Assembly (NCBI GenBank): GCA_958413895.1
Contig: CATYVQ010000004.1
Coordinates: 67,856 to 131,855, forward strand
Origin: an uncultured Collinsella sp.
GTDB lineage: Bacteria > Actinomycetota > Coriobacteriia > Coriobacteriales > Coriobacteriaceae
Direction: 5' to 3'
Length of the DNA: 64,000 bases
The notes beneath the pieces are model-generated. The model ran no database searches. It was not told the origin of the DNA and saw only the letters and a program-made list of their open reading frames with translations. This document shows positions 43,021 through 51,640 of the stretch, piece after piece. Both the position numbers and the translations under genes were made by a program. Position 1 is the stretch's first letter. Every line of letters starts with the position of its first letter.

Positions 43021-45759
43021 TTACTTCTTCTTTTTGCTTGGCATCGAGACTTTGATGCCTTGGGCGGACTTGGTCACGCGAGAGCGCTTGGCTCCGGTAC
43101 TCTTCTTTTTCTTGGGCTGGGCTTGGGCCACACCCTCGGGTGCGCGGGCCTCGGCCTCGCGAGCGGTGCGATCTTCGCGGCGCTGCGCCATGTCGGCGGC
43201 GAAGCGCTTGGCAAAACGCTCGGCCGTCGAACCCGTCGAGCTCACCTTGCCGCCACCGCGACCCAGGTGGACGCGCACACCGCGGCCAAAACCAGTTGCG
43301 GCATGACGACGACGCGGCTTGAGCGAGTCCATCATCGTAGCGAGCTTAAAGAACACCGAGCAGGTAAAGACCACAATGACAGCCAAGATAACCATCTGGC
43401 CCATCGACAGGTTGGCAATAGACAGCAGCTCTGGGAATCCGATAACGCCCACCAGGATGCCGGCGACTACAAACACAAAGAGCACCACACGTAAGGGCGT
43501 GAGAGGCTGCGAGATGCGCCAGATCAGGCTGACGCTCGCCGCGCACGACGTAAGCAAGCACATCGTAGACAGCGTGAGCTGGCTAAAGCCAAACACGCGC
43601 GCCACAAAGATATCGAGCACCGCAGCCAAAATGACCGCAATCGACGCCGGCAGTGCACGCTTGAGTACGTTAGTCAAAAACGCACCCTTCACGCGAGCAT
43701 TGTTGGGCTCCAGGCCCAACACAAAGCCCGGCGCGCCGATGCAGAAGAAGTTGATGAGCGTCATCTGGATGGGCTCGAAGGGATACGGCGGCAGCGCAAT
43801 GCACAGCGCCGCCAGGCCCATCGAGAACAGCGTCTTGGTCAGGAACAGCGAGGCCGAACGCTGCAGGTTGTTGATGGAGCGACGGCCCTCGGCCACCACG
43901 GCGGGCATCGAGGCAAAGTCGTTGTCGACCAGCACGATCTCGGCCACGTTACGCGCGGCATCGGAGCCGGCCGCCATGGCAACGGAGCAGTCGGCCTCCT
44001 TGAGAGCCAGCACGTCGTTGACGCCGTCGCCCGTCATGGCCACGGTGTGCTCGCGGCGCTTGAGCGCCTGCACGAGCTCGCGCTTCTGCTGCGGGGTCAC
44101 ACGACCAAAGACATGGTAGCGGTCCACTGCGGCATCGAGCTTGGCCGGCGTGTCGAGCGTCGTGGCGTCCACATAAGCGTCCGCCCCCGGCACGCCCACC
44201 ACGCGCGCGATCGACGACACCGTACGCGGGTCGTCGCCACTGATCACGTTGAGGGTCACGCCCTGCTCGTTAAAGTAGCCGATGGTCTCGGCCGCCGAGG
44301 TACGAATCTCGTCACGGATGGTCACAAAGCCCACGGGCTCGGCCACGCCCACCATATCGCCATCGGGCGTAAAGCCGTCCACGCGCGCCACAACGAGCAC
44401 GCGGCAGGTATCGGCAAGCTCGGCGACACGGTTCTCGACCTGAGAAAACACACGATCAGAAAGCACAAACTGCGCAGCGCCCATTACGTAGGAGCCCTGC
44501 GCAAACGAAGCGCCACTCCATTTTTTAGACGACGAGAACGGAATGACCGACAGCGGCTCAGACACCTCGACCGGGCGATCGGCGTAATAGTTGAGCAGCG
44601 CCTGGCAGGTCTCGTTGGCATCGGCCGAAGTCGCACGTGCCACGTTAGCCAGCGCAAAATCGAGCACTGTGGTATCGACGGGAACAGCCGCCTCGACCGA
44701 GTCCACGCCAAAGCCAACACCCTCAACAGGCAGCGGGTAGGTGCCCTCGACCTCCATGCGGCCCGACGTGATAGTGCCCGTCTTGTCCAGGCACAGCACG
44801 TCGACGCGAGCGAGCGTCTCGATGCAGTAGAGCTGCTGCGCCAGCACCTTGCGGCGGGCCAGGCGCACCGTGGCGATGGCGAGCACCGACGAGGTCAGCA
44901 GCACCAGGCCTTGCGGGATCATGCCCAGCAGGGCGCCCACCGTGGACAGCAGCGCCGACGAAGGCACATGACCAGCCAACAGCTCGGAGAAGCCCCACGA
45001 AAGCGCGCTATCGCCCGGGGTTCCCGCGCCATCCCACAGCTCGCTCACACTCGAGGCAAACAACGCCAAACCGAGCGGGATCATGATGATGCTCGCAAAG
45101 CGCACGATGGCGTTGAGCGCGTTCATGATCTCGGAATTGACCTTTTTGACGTACTTGGCCTCGTTATTAATTTTGGCCACGTAGTTGTCGGCGCCGACAT
45201 GAATCACGCGGGCGCGCAGCAAGCCCGAGTCGATAAAGCTGCCGCTCATGAGCTCGGAACCGGGCTGTTTCTTAATAAGGTCGCTCTCGCCCGTCAGCAG
45301 GCTCTCGTTCACGAGCGCCTCGCCCGAAACCACCACGGCGTCAGCGGGAATCTGATCGCCGCGCCCCAGGCGGATGATGTCGTCGAGAACGATCTGGTCC
45401 AAGTCGAGCTCCACCTCGGCACCGTCGCGCACCGCGATGGCCTTCTTGGAGGTCAGCAGCGTGAGCTTATCGACCATCTTCTTGGAACGCATGGACTGAA
45501 TGACGCCGATAGCGGTGTTCAAGAACACCACGAACAGGAACGTCAGATTCTTAAACGAACCGGTCAAAATGACCAGGAAAGCCAAGATCACGTTGATCAA
45601 ATTGAACAGCGTGCAGAGGTTCTCGATGATGAGCTCTTTGACCGACTTGGTCTTGAGCTCCATGTTGCGGTTGATCTTACCGGCGGCGATGCGCTCCTCG
45701 ACCTCGGCGGTCGAGAGTCCGCGCTCGATATCCGTTGCTGCCATACCACGTCCCATCAC
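43021..45759 (-). CDS. Cation-transporting P-type ATPase (CtpE-like)
   Basis: Ion pump with the phosphorylation motif DKTGT (Asp325), actuator TGES (156-159), the hinge TGDGVNDVLALKEAD and about ten membrane helices. The helix-4 motif IPQGL (281-285) resembles mycobacterial CtpE, a calcium uptake pump, so calcium is the likeliest ion but this is inferred. The last 104 residues (809-912) are a strongly basic tail ending KKKK, unusual for the family. The start is not certain: GTG 45759, ATG 45756 and ATG 45744 all lack a strong ribosome site. The gene begins just after the tRNA terminator. Confidence 0.9.
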   Translation of the reverse strand: MMGRGMAATDIERGLSTAEVEERIAAGKINRNMELKTKSVKELIIENLCTLFNLINVILAFLVILTGSFKNLTFLFVVFLNTAIGVIQSMRSKKMVDKLTLLTSKKAIAVRDGAEVELDLDQIVLDDIIRLGRGDQIPADAVVVSGEALVNESLLTGESDLIKKQPGSELMSGSFIDSGLLRARVIHVGADNYVAKINNEAKYVKKVNSEIMNALNAIVRFASIIMIPLGLALFASSVSELWDGAGTPGDSALSWGFSELLAGHVPSSALLSTVGALLGMIPQGLVLLTSSVLAIATVRLARRKVLAQQLYCIETLARVDVLCLDKTGTITSGRMEVEGTYPLPVEGVGFGVDSVEAAVPVDTTVLDFALANVARATSADANETCQALLNYYADRPVEVSEPLSVIPFSSSKKWSGASFAQGSYVMGAAQFVLSDRVFSQVENRVAELADTCRVLVVARVDGFTPDGDMVGVAEPVGFVTIRDEIRTSAAETIGYFNEQGVTLNVISGDDPRTVSSIARVVGVPGADAYVDATTLDTPAKLDAAVDRYHVFGRVTPQQKRELVQALKRREHTVAMTGDGVNDVLALKEADCSVAMAAGSDAARNVAEIVLVDNDFASMPAVVAEGRRSINNLQRSASLFLTKTLFSMGLAALCIALPPYPFEPIQMTLINFFCIGAPGFVLGLEPNNARVKGAFLTNVLKRALPASIAVILAAVLDIFVARVFGFSQLTLSTMCLLTSCAASVSLIWRISQPLTPLRVVLFVFVVAGILVGVIGFPELLSIANLSMGQMVILAVIVVFTCSVFFKLATMMDSLKPRRRHAATGFGRGVRVHLGRGGGKVSSTGSTAERFAKRFAADMAQRREDRTAREAEARAPEGVAQAQPKKKKSTGAKRSRVTKSAQGIKVSMPSKKKK

Positions 45760-45773
45760 GTCGCGTCGGTATA

Positions 45774-45809
45774 AGAAAAACCGCCCGGACCATGCGAGGT
45801 TCGGACGGT
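45774..45809 (-). terminator. Intrinsic terminator after tRNA-Arg(CCG)
   Basis: Minus-strand stem ACCGTCCGAACC / GGTCCGGGCGGT (12 bp with one mismatch and one G-T) around a six-base loop, followed by TTTTTC. It lies between the tRNA 3' end and the P-type ATPase gene. Confidence 0.88.
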
Positions 45810-45820
45810 CTTACGTTCGA

Positions 45821-45897
45821 TGGTGCCCCATGTTGGATTCGAACCAACGGCCTTCTGCTCCGGAGGCAGACGCTCTAATCCCCTGAGCTAATAGGGC
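45821..45897 (-). tRNA. tRNA-Arg, anticodon CCG
   Basis: Full cloverleaf on the minus strand: acceptor GCCCTAT pairs with ATGGGGC, the D-arm is GCTC..GAGC, and the anticodon stem TCTGC/GCAGA closes loop CTCCGGA (anticodon CCG). The T-arm is GTTGG-TTCGAAT-CCAAC, with discriminator A and an encoded CCA. It reads CGG codons. The gene stands alone with its own promoter and terminator. Confidence 0.95.
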
Positions 45898-45908
45898 CAA
45901 CGTTTGGC

Positions 45909-45938
45909 ATTATACCCAAGTGCACCACGGGCTATCAA
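45909..45938 (-). promoter_or_regulatory. Promoter of tRNA-Arg(CCG)
   Basis: A perfect -10 box TATAAT (45909-45914) with TTGATA (45933-45938) 18 bases upstream on the minus strand; the tRNA 5' end lies 12 bases downstream of the -10 box. Confidence 0.78.
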
Positions 45939-46014
45939 AATAAAAGAAAAAGCTTTGCAATTCCGAGGAAGACGCGGTGCAACGGCCCACTTTAGAAGGC
46001 AAAAGCAAGTCAGA

Positions 46015-46023
46015 TAGTATAAA
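46015..46023 (+). promoter_or_regulatory. Putative -10 region of the aro operon
   Basis: TAGTATAAA offers overlapping -10 boxes TAGTAT (46015-46020) and TATAAA (46018-46023); a weak -35 TTAGAA (45992-45997) lies 17 bases before the first. Transcription would start near 46027-46030, about 75 bases before aroF. Confidence 0.45.
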
Positions 46024-46028
46024 CTCTC

Positions 46029-46091
46029 ATGCACCATATATACACGGCTCGCGATGCGGGCCGTTTTTGCAAGGGTTATCCATCGAGGTGA
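46029..46091 (+). CDS. Possible 20-codon leader peptide of the aro operon
   Basis: Short frame starting ATG CAC CAT ATA TAC and ending TGA at 46091. It contains two Tyr codons and one Phe codon, and its stop overlaps the GAGAGG ribosome site of aroF. No Shine-Dalgarno site precedes it, and the start coincides with the predicted transcript start, so it would be a leaderless frame. A terminator-like hairpin lies inside it. This is suggestive of attenuation by Phe/Tyr supply, but the frame could be chance. Confidence 0.3.
   Translation: MHHIYTARDAGRFCKGYPSR
46045..46068 (+). terminator. Terminator-like hairpin in the aro operon leader (possible attenuator)
   Basis: CGGCTCGC-GAT-GCGGGCCG (8-bp stem with one G-T pair) followed directly by TTTTT on the plus strand. 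No plus-strand gene lies upstream for it to end, so it most likely acts in the leader of aroF as an attenuator. Confidence 0.6.
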
Positions 46092-46101
46092 GAGGCACAC
46101 C

Positions 46102-47124
46102 ATGATTGCAATTTTAAAGCAGAGCGCCAGCGACGAGGCCGTCAGCCATATCGTCAGCTGGATTGAGAAAAAGGGCCTGAAGACCGATGTCTCGCGCGGC
46201 GAGAACGAGACGATCATCGGCCTGGTGGGCGATACGACCAAGATCGACCCGTTCCTGCTCGAGTCCATGGATGTCGTCGAGCGCGTGCAGCGCGTCTCCG
46301 AGCCTTTTAAGCGCGCCAACCGCAAGTTCCACCCCGAGGACTCCGTCATCGACTGCGGCCACGGCGTCAAGATCGGCGGCGACCAGTTCCAGGTCATCGC
46401 CGGTCCCTGCTCCGTCGAGGGCGAGAACCTCATCCGCATCGCACGCCGCGTGAAGGCCGCCGGTGCCACGATGCTGCGCGGCGGTGCCTACAAGCCCCGC
46501 ACCTCCCCCTACGCCTACCAGGGCATGGGCCCTGCCGGCCTCGACCTGCTGTGCGAGGCGTCTGCCGAGCTCGACATGCCGATCGTCACCGAGATCATGG
46601 ACCCGCGCGACGTGCAGGTCTTCCTTGACAAAAAGATTGATGTCATGCAGATCGGCGCCCGTAACGCCCAGAACTTCCCCCTGCTCAAGGAGGTCGGCAA
46701 GACCAAGACTCCGATCTTGCTTAAGCGCGGCATGTCCGGCACGATCGACGAACTGCTCATGGCAGCCGAGTACATCATGAGCGAGGGCAACGACAACGTC
46801 ATCCTGTGCGAGCGCGGCATCCGCACCTTCGAGACCCGCACCCGCAACACCTTCGACCTCAACGCCGTGCCGGTGCTGCACCACTTGTCGCACCTGCCTG
46901 TCGTTGCCGACCCCAGCCACGCCACCGGCTACACCCGCTACGTAGAACCCATGGCACTCGCCGCGACCGCCTGCGGTGCCAATGGCCTGGAGATCGAGGT
47001 CCACGACGAGCCGAGCCGTGCCTGGTCCGACGGCGCCCAGGCCCTCACCCCCGATCAGTTCGACGACACCATGCGCCGCATCCGAGCCATCCGCGAGGTT
47101 GTCTGCCAAGAGACCATGGAGTAG
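46102..47124 (+). CDS. aroF: 3-deoxy-7-phosphoheptulonate (DAHP) synthase, type I beta with N-terminal FL domain
   Basis: First step of the shikimate pathway, joining PEP and erythrose 4-phosphate. Residues 1-80 are the ferredoxin-like (FL) regulatory domain found in Thermotoga-type enzymes, where it mediates Phe/Tyr inhibition. The barrel follows with AGPCSVEGENLI, RGGAYKPRTSPYAYQG and the metal-binding VVADPSHATG. The length of 340 residues is normal. ATG 46102 was chosen for the GAGAGG site about six bases upstream and the domain start. It leads the aro operon. Confidence 0.96.
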   Translation: MIAILKQSASDEAVSHIVSWIEKKGLKTDVSRGENETIIGLVGDTTKIDPFLLESMDVVERVQRVSEPFKRANRKFHPEDSVIDCGHGVKIGGDQFQVIAGPCSVEGENLIRIARRVKAAGATMLRGGAYKPRTSPYAYQGMGPAGLDLLCEASAELDMPIVTEIMDPRDVQVFLDKKIDVMQIGARNAQNFPLLKEVGKTKTPILLKRGMSGTIDELLMAAEYIMSEGNDNVILCERGIRTFETRTRNTFDLNAVPVLHHLSHLPVVADPSHATGYTRYVEPMALAATACGANGLEIEVHDEPSRAWSDGAQALTPDQFDDTMRRIRAIREVVCQETME

Positions 47125-47127
47125 CCC

Positions 47128-48042
47128 ATGGGTACGGTGAGAAACGCGCGCGTTAACCAGGGCGGCCCCAAGTGCGCCGGTATCGTCGGCCTTGGCCTCA
47201 TCGGCGGTAGCTTTGCCCGCGGCTATGCGCAGGCGGGCGTCCGCGTGCTGGCCTGGGACCCCGATGACGATGTCATGACGGCCGCCAGCATGGGCACCGT
47301 TGCCGGCGAGCTCAACGACAAGACACTCGGCGAATGCGACATCATCGTCCTGGCTTGCTACCCCGAGGCCTGCATCGAGTGGCTCGAGACGCATGCCCAG
47401 GCCCTCGCCGACGCCACCGACACCGAGGCCATCATGGGTCCCGTGGTGATCGACACGGTGGGCGTCAAAGGCATCGTGTGCGAGCGCGCCTTTGAGCTTG
47501 CCCGCGAGCACGGCTTTTACTTTGTGGGTGCGCACCCCATGGCGGGCACGCAGTACTCGGGCTACGCTCACTCCCGTGCCGACCTGTTCCAGGGCGCCCC
47601 GCTCGTGCTCGTACCGCCCGCGGTGGACGATGCGCTCAAGCTGGAGCTTTTGGGCCAGGTGCGCGAGATGGTGCGCCCCTTGGGCTTTGGCAAGTTCAGC
47701 GTGACCAGCGCCGCCGAACACGACCGCGTCATCGCCTTCACGAGCCAGCTTGCGCACGTGGTATCCAACGCCTACGTCAAGAGCCCCACCGCCCAGGTCC
47801 ACCACGGCTTTTCGGCCGGAAGCTACCGCGATCTCACCCGTGTGGCGCACCTCAATCCTCAGATGTGGTCCGAGCTTATGATCGACGACGCCGATGCGCT
47901 CGCCTTCGAGATCGACCATCTTATCGAATCGCTCGGCGCCTACAGCCGCGCCCTTAAGGACCGCGACCAGCGCTATCTGGAGAATCTCCTTGCCGAGGGC
48001 GACCGCATCAAGCGCGCGCTCGACGACGAGGCCTCCCACTAG
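47128..48042 (+). CDS. tyrA: Prephenate dehydrogenase
   Basis: NAD(P)-dependent oxidative decarboxylation of prephenate to 4-hydroxyphenylpyruvate for tyrosine. The dinucleotide fold starts at about residue 17 with GIVGLGLIGGSFARG. The catalytic-site histidine region GAHPMAGTQYSGY and the SQLAHVVSNAYV helix are present. At 304 residues it has no chorismate mutase or ACT domain, so it depends on the mutase part of PheA. It begins three bases after aroF, with GGAG upstream. Confidence 0.94.
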   Translation: MGTVRNARVNQGGPKCAGIVGLGLIGGSFARGYAQAGVRVLAWDPDDDVMTAASMGTVAGELNDKTLGECDIIVLACYPEACIEWLETHAQALADATDTEAIMGPVVIDTVGVKGIVCERAFELAREHGFYFVGAHPMAGTQYSGYAHSRADLFQGAPLVLVPPAVDDALKLELLGQVREMVRPLGFGKFSVTSAAEHDRVIAFTSQLAHVVSNAYVKSPTAQVHHGFSAGSYRDLTRVAHLNPQMWSELMIDDADALAFEIDHLIESLGAYSRALKDRDQRYLENLLAEGDRIKRALDDEASH

Positions 48043-48078
48043 ACCACCTATCACGCCAGGTCGAAAGGACCGAAGCTT

Positions 48079-49185
48079 ATGGCGATTACCATCGATATCG
48101 ACACTGCACGCCCCTACCAAGTGCATGTTGGCACGTTTTTGCTGGAGCAGGCGGGACCGCTCGTTCGCGCCACTGCCGGCGGCACCAAGGCCGTCATCGT
48201 GACGGACACCAACGTGGGCCCGCTCTACCAGATGCCCGTTAAGCAGAGCCTGGAGGCGTCAGGCTACGAGGCGAGCATCTGCACCTTCGAGGCCGGCGAG
48301 GCCCATAAGCGCGCCGAGACCTATGTTGCCATTTTGGAGTTTGTGGCCGAGCATGAGCTTTCACGCTCCGACGTGATCGTGGCACTCGGCGGCGGCGTTG
48401 TGGGCGACGTGGCTGGCTTTGTGGCCGCCACCTACATGCGCGGCTGCAAGTTTGTGCAGATCCCCACGAGCCTGCTCGCTATGGTTGATTCGTCGGTGGG
48501 CGGCAAGACGGCCATCGACCTAGCTGCCGGCAAAAACCTGGCCGGCGCCTTTTGGCAGCCGAGCGTGGTTATTGCCGACGTGGGATGCCTGGCTACCCTC
48601 ACGCCCGCGCAGTTCGCCGACGGCTGCGGAGAGGTCGTTAAGCACGCCGTAATCGCCGACCCCGAGCTTTTCACCGAGCTGGAGAAGACCCCACTCACGC
48701 TGGAGCTCCTCAACCGCGACGTTGCCCGTGTGGCGCTCATCATCGCCCGCAATATCGACATTAAACGCGCCGTGGTTGTCGCCGATGAGCGCGAGACCAA
48801 CCAGCGCAAGCTCCTCAACTTTGGACACAGCGCCGGACACGCTGTCGAGGCCTGCGAGCACTTTGAGCTCGGCCACGGCAACTGCGTGTCGATCGGCATG
48901 GGCATTATCACGCGCGCCGCAGCGCTACATGGCATTTGCGACGCCGAACTGCCGGTGCGCATCGAAGAGCTCTGCGCGCGTCACGGCCTCAAGACCCGCT
49001 GCGAGCTTTCGGCCGACGCCATCTTCGCCGAGGCGCTGCACGACAAAAAACGCGCCGGTGACACCATCGACCTGGTGATTCCGCACGGTATTGGCCGTTG
49101 CAGCATCGACCGCACGCCGCTTTCCACCTTCCACGATTTAATTGCCGAGGGCCTCGGCCAGAAGGGAGACGCTTCCGCATGCTAG
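48079..49185 (+). CDS. aroB: 3-dehydroquinate synthase
   Basis: NAD- and zinc-dependent cyclisation of DAHP. The glycine-rich NAD motif is ALGGGVVGDVAGFVAATYMRG; GGKTAIDL and the metal histidines in LLNFGHSAGHAVE and the ELGHGNCVSIGM segment are present. The length of 368 residues is normal. The ATG has GAAAGGA ten bases upstream. The stop overlaps the start of aroA by seven bases. Confidence 0.97.
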   Translation: MAITIDIDTARPYQVHVGTFLLEQAGPLVRATAGGTKAVIVTDTNVGPLYQMPVKQSLEASGYEASICTFEAGEAHKRAETYVAILEFVAEHELSRSDVIVALGGGVVGDVAGFVAATYMRGCKFVQIPTSLLAMVDSSVGGKTAIDLAAGKNLAGAFWQPSVVIADVGCLATLTPAQFADGCGEVVKHAVIADPELFTELEKTPLTLELLNRDVARVALIIARNIDIKRAVVVADERETNQRKLLNFGHSAGHAVEACEHFELGHGNCVSIGMGIITRAAALHGICDAELPVRIEELCARHGLKTRCELSADAIFAEALHDKKRAGDTIDLVIPHGIGRCSIDRTPLSTFHDLIAEGLGQKGDASAC

Positions 49186-50498
49186 CCCGCATCACCCCGT
49201 CCCCGCTCAAGGGCACTGTTCCCGCCATCGCGTCCAAGTCGATGGCGCACCGCCTGATCATCTGTGCCGCGCTCGCCAACGGTGAGACGCACGTCACCTG
49301 CAATACCACCTGCGCCGACATCGAGGCCACGGTGCGCTGCCTTACGGCACTCGGCGCCCGCATCGAGACCGTCGAGGATGGCTTCCAGGTCCACCCCACC
49401 ATGAAGAGTATTGAGTTTGGCCTGCTCAAGGCACTTGCCGGCGGCACGCTCGACTGCGGCGAGAGCGGCTCCACGCTCCGCTTTATGCTGCCCGTCGCTT
49501 GCGCGCTGGGCGCAGAGGCCACCTTTGTGGGCCAGGGCCGTCTGGGTGCCCGCCCGCTCTCCCCGCTTTCCGACGAGATCATTGCCGCCGGCTGCGACCT
49601 GCAGGGTCTGGGCGGTTTTCCGCTCAAGACAAGCGGCCGCATGCGCCCGGGCACCTTTATCCTGCCGGGCAATGTGAGCTCGCAGTACATCTCCGGCCTG
49701 CTGCTGGCAGCCCCGCTTCTGGCCCAGCCCTCCTGTGTGCAGGTGACCGGCCTGATCGAGAGCCGACCCTATATCAACCTGACCATCCAGGCCATGAAGG
49801 CCTTCGGCGTCGAGGTCAACGTCGAGCGTATCCCCGCCAAGAATGGCCAGCCCGAGGTCACAAACTTCCGCGTAAACAGCGGCTCGTACCGCACGCCCGG
49901 TAGCGTGGCCGTCGAGGGCGATTGGTCCAATGCGGCCTTTTGGCTGTGTGCCGGCGCCATCGGCACCGACCCCATCACTGTGGAAGGCGTGTCGCTGAGC
50001 TCTGCGCAGGGCGACCGCAACGTACTCGCCGCGCTTTCGCGCTTTGGCGCCCGCATCGTGCGCTCCACCAACGCCGCCACTGTGCAGTCCGACAAGCTCG
50101 CCGGCTTTGAGATGAGCGCCCACGACATTCCCGACCTGGTGCCCGTCATCTCTGCCGTGGCATCGCTGGCGCAGGGCCGCACGTTCATCCGCGACTGCGC
50201 CCGCCTGCGCATCAAGGAATCCGATCGCTTGGTCACCACCACCCATGAGCTCACTGCGCTGGGCGCACAGGTGCGTATTGCCGGCGACGACCTCATCATC
50301 AAGGGTGTCGATGCCTTTACCGGCGGCGAGGTCGATTCGCACAACGACCATCGCATCGCCATGATGGCCGCAATCGCCGCGAGCCGCGCCACCGGCGAAG
50401 TCGTCATCCACGGCGCCGAGGCCGTCAACAAGTCCTATCCCGATTTCTTCGACCACTACCGCCTGCTGGGCGGCAAGGTCACGCTCGAGGAGGAATAG
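49179..50498 (+). CDS. aroA: 3-phosphoshikimate 1-carboxyvinyltransferase (EPSP synthase)
   Basis: Transfers enolpyruvyl from PEP to shikimate 3-phosphate. The substrate motifs are SKSMAHRLIICAAL, DCGESGSTLRFMLPVACALG and VSSQYISGLLLAAPLL, with RIKESDRLVTT and HNDHRIAMMAA at the C-terminal lobe. The length of 439 residues is normal. ATG 49179 lies inside the end of aroB, where the conserved N-terminus begins, with GGGAG ten bases upstream. The sequence has an alanine (CALGAEATFVG) motif arrangement that does not allow me to assign class I or II glyphosate behaviour. Confidence 0.96.
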   Translation: MLARITPSPLKGTVPAIASKSMAHRLIICAALANGETHVTCNTTCADIEATVRCLTALGARIETVEDGFQVHPTMKSIEFGLLKALAGGTLDCGESGSTLRFMLPVACALGAEATFVGQGRLGARPLSPLSDEIIAAGCDLQGLGGFPLKTSGRMRPGTFILPGNVSSQYISGLLLAAPLLAQPSCVQVTGLIESRPYINLTIQAMKAFGVEVNVERIPAKNGQPEVTNFRVNSGSYRTPGSVAVEGDWSNAAFWLCAGAIGTDPITVEGVSLSSAQGDRNVLAALSRFGARIVRSTNAATVQSDKLAGFEMSAHDIPDLVPVISAVASLAQGRTFIRDCARLRIKESDRLVTTTHELTALGAQVRIAGDDLIIKGVDAFTGGEVDSHNDHRIAMMAAIAASRATGEVVIHGAEAVNKSYPDFFDHYRLLGGKVTLEEE

Positions 50499-50499
50499 C

Positions 50500-51597
50500 A
50501 TGTCCTCGACCTTTGGCAACGTTTTGCATCTGAGCATTTTCGGCCAGTCGCACTCCCCTGCTATCGGCTGCTCACTCGACGGCATTCCTGCTGGTATTGC
50601 CGTTGACCAGGAGCAGCTGCAGGCCTTTCTCGATCGCCGCGCCCCCGGTCGCGACGAGACCGCAACAAAGCGCCGCGAGGCCGACGCCGCGCATATCATC
50701 GCCGGTGTGGTCGATGGACACACCACTGGCGCACCCATCGCAGCAATTATCGAGAACACCAACACGCGCTCCAAGGACTATTCCGAGCTGCGCCGCAAGC
50801 CCCGCCCGGGGCACGCAGACTTTCCTGCCCGCGTGAAGTACCACAACATGCACGACGTCGCCGGCGGCGGGCATTTCTCCGGCCGCCTAACGGCCCCCTT
50901 ATGCATCGCCGGTGGCATCGCGCTGCAGGCACTCGAAGCCCGTGGCATCAAGGTCATGGCGCACGTCGCGCAGATCGGCGGCATCTCCGACCTGCCCATG
51001 GACGACATGGTCTATCGCGAGGCCGACCGCAAGGCGATCCTTTCGAACGACCTGCCCTGCATTGACGCCGCCGCTGCCGGTCGCATGCGCGAGGAGATTC
51101 TGGCCGCGCGCGACGAGCTCGACAGCATCGGTGGCATCGTGGAGTGCGGCATCTACGGCCTGCCCGCGGGCATCGGCGACCCCATGTTCGACGGTATCGA
51201 GAACCGCATCGCGCGAATCGCCTTTGGTATTCCCGCCGTAAAGGGCGTGGAGTTTGGCATGGGCTTTGCTGTGGCCGCCATGCGCGGCAGCGAGAACAAC
51301 GACCCGTATCGCATCGATGCCGAGAACGGCAAAATTGAAGTCGAGTCCAATAACGCCGGCGGCATCTTAGGCGGCATCTCCACCGGCGCGCCCGTCATGT
51401 GGCGTATGGCCGTGAAGCCGACGCCCTCCATCGGCCGCGAGCAGCAGACCATAGACATGGACGCCATGGAAAATGCCGAGCTCTCGGTCCACGGCCGCCA
51501 CGATCCCTGCATCGTCCCGCGCGCTGTCCCCGTAGCCGAAGCAGCCGCTGCCCTCGCCATCTGGGACGCCCTCCTCGAGGACGCCGCCCAGCGCTAA
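50500..51597 (+). CDS. aroC: Chorismate synthase
   Basis: FMN-dependent trans-1,4 elimination of phosphate from EPSP. The family signatures are GQSHSPAIGCSLDGIPAG at the N-terminus, RRRAPGRDETATKR-like basic loop, and RPGHADFPARVKYHNMHDVAGGGHFSGR split around residues 105-130. The C-terminal part has GGILGGISTGAPV and KPTPSI. The 365 residues are complete. GGAGG precedes the ATG, two bases after the aroA stop. Confidence 0.96.
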   Translation: MSSTFGNVLHLSIFGQSHSPAIGCSLDGIPAGIAVDQEQLQAFLDRRAPGRDETATKRREADAAHIIAGVVDGHTTGAPIAAIIENTNTRSKDYSELRRKPRPGHADFPARVKYHNMHDVAGGGHFSGRLTAPLCIAGGIALQALEARGIKVMAHVAQIGGISDLPMDDMVYREADRKAILSNDLPCIDAAAAGRMREEILAARDELDSIGGIVECGIYGLPAGIGDPMFDGIENRIARIAFGIPAVKGVEFGMGFAVAAMRGSENNDPYRIDAENGKIEVESNNAGGILGGISTGAPVMWRMAVKPTPSIGREQQTIDMDAMENAELSVHGRHDPCIVPRAVPVAEAAAALAIWDALLEDAAQR

Positions 51598-51640
51598 CTA
51601 CCCACCCCTCAACATCCCCCGACACGTGAAAGGGGTCTCC

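Noticed and set aside
46114..48126. 670-codon open frame on the minus strand
   Set aside because: Antisense to aroF and tyrA, which are unmistakable. It spans two genes and has the composition of a codon-bias shadow.
49182..50774. 530-codon open frame on the minus strand
   Set aside because: Antisense to aroA and the start of aroC; no ribosome site or recognisable domain.
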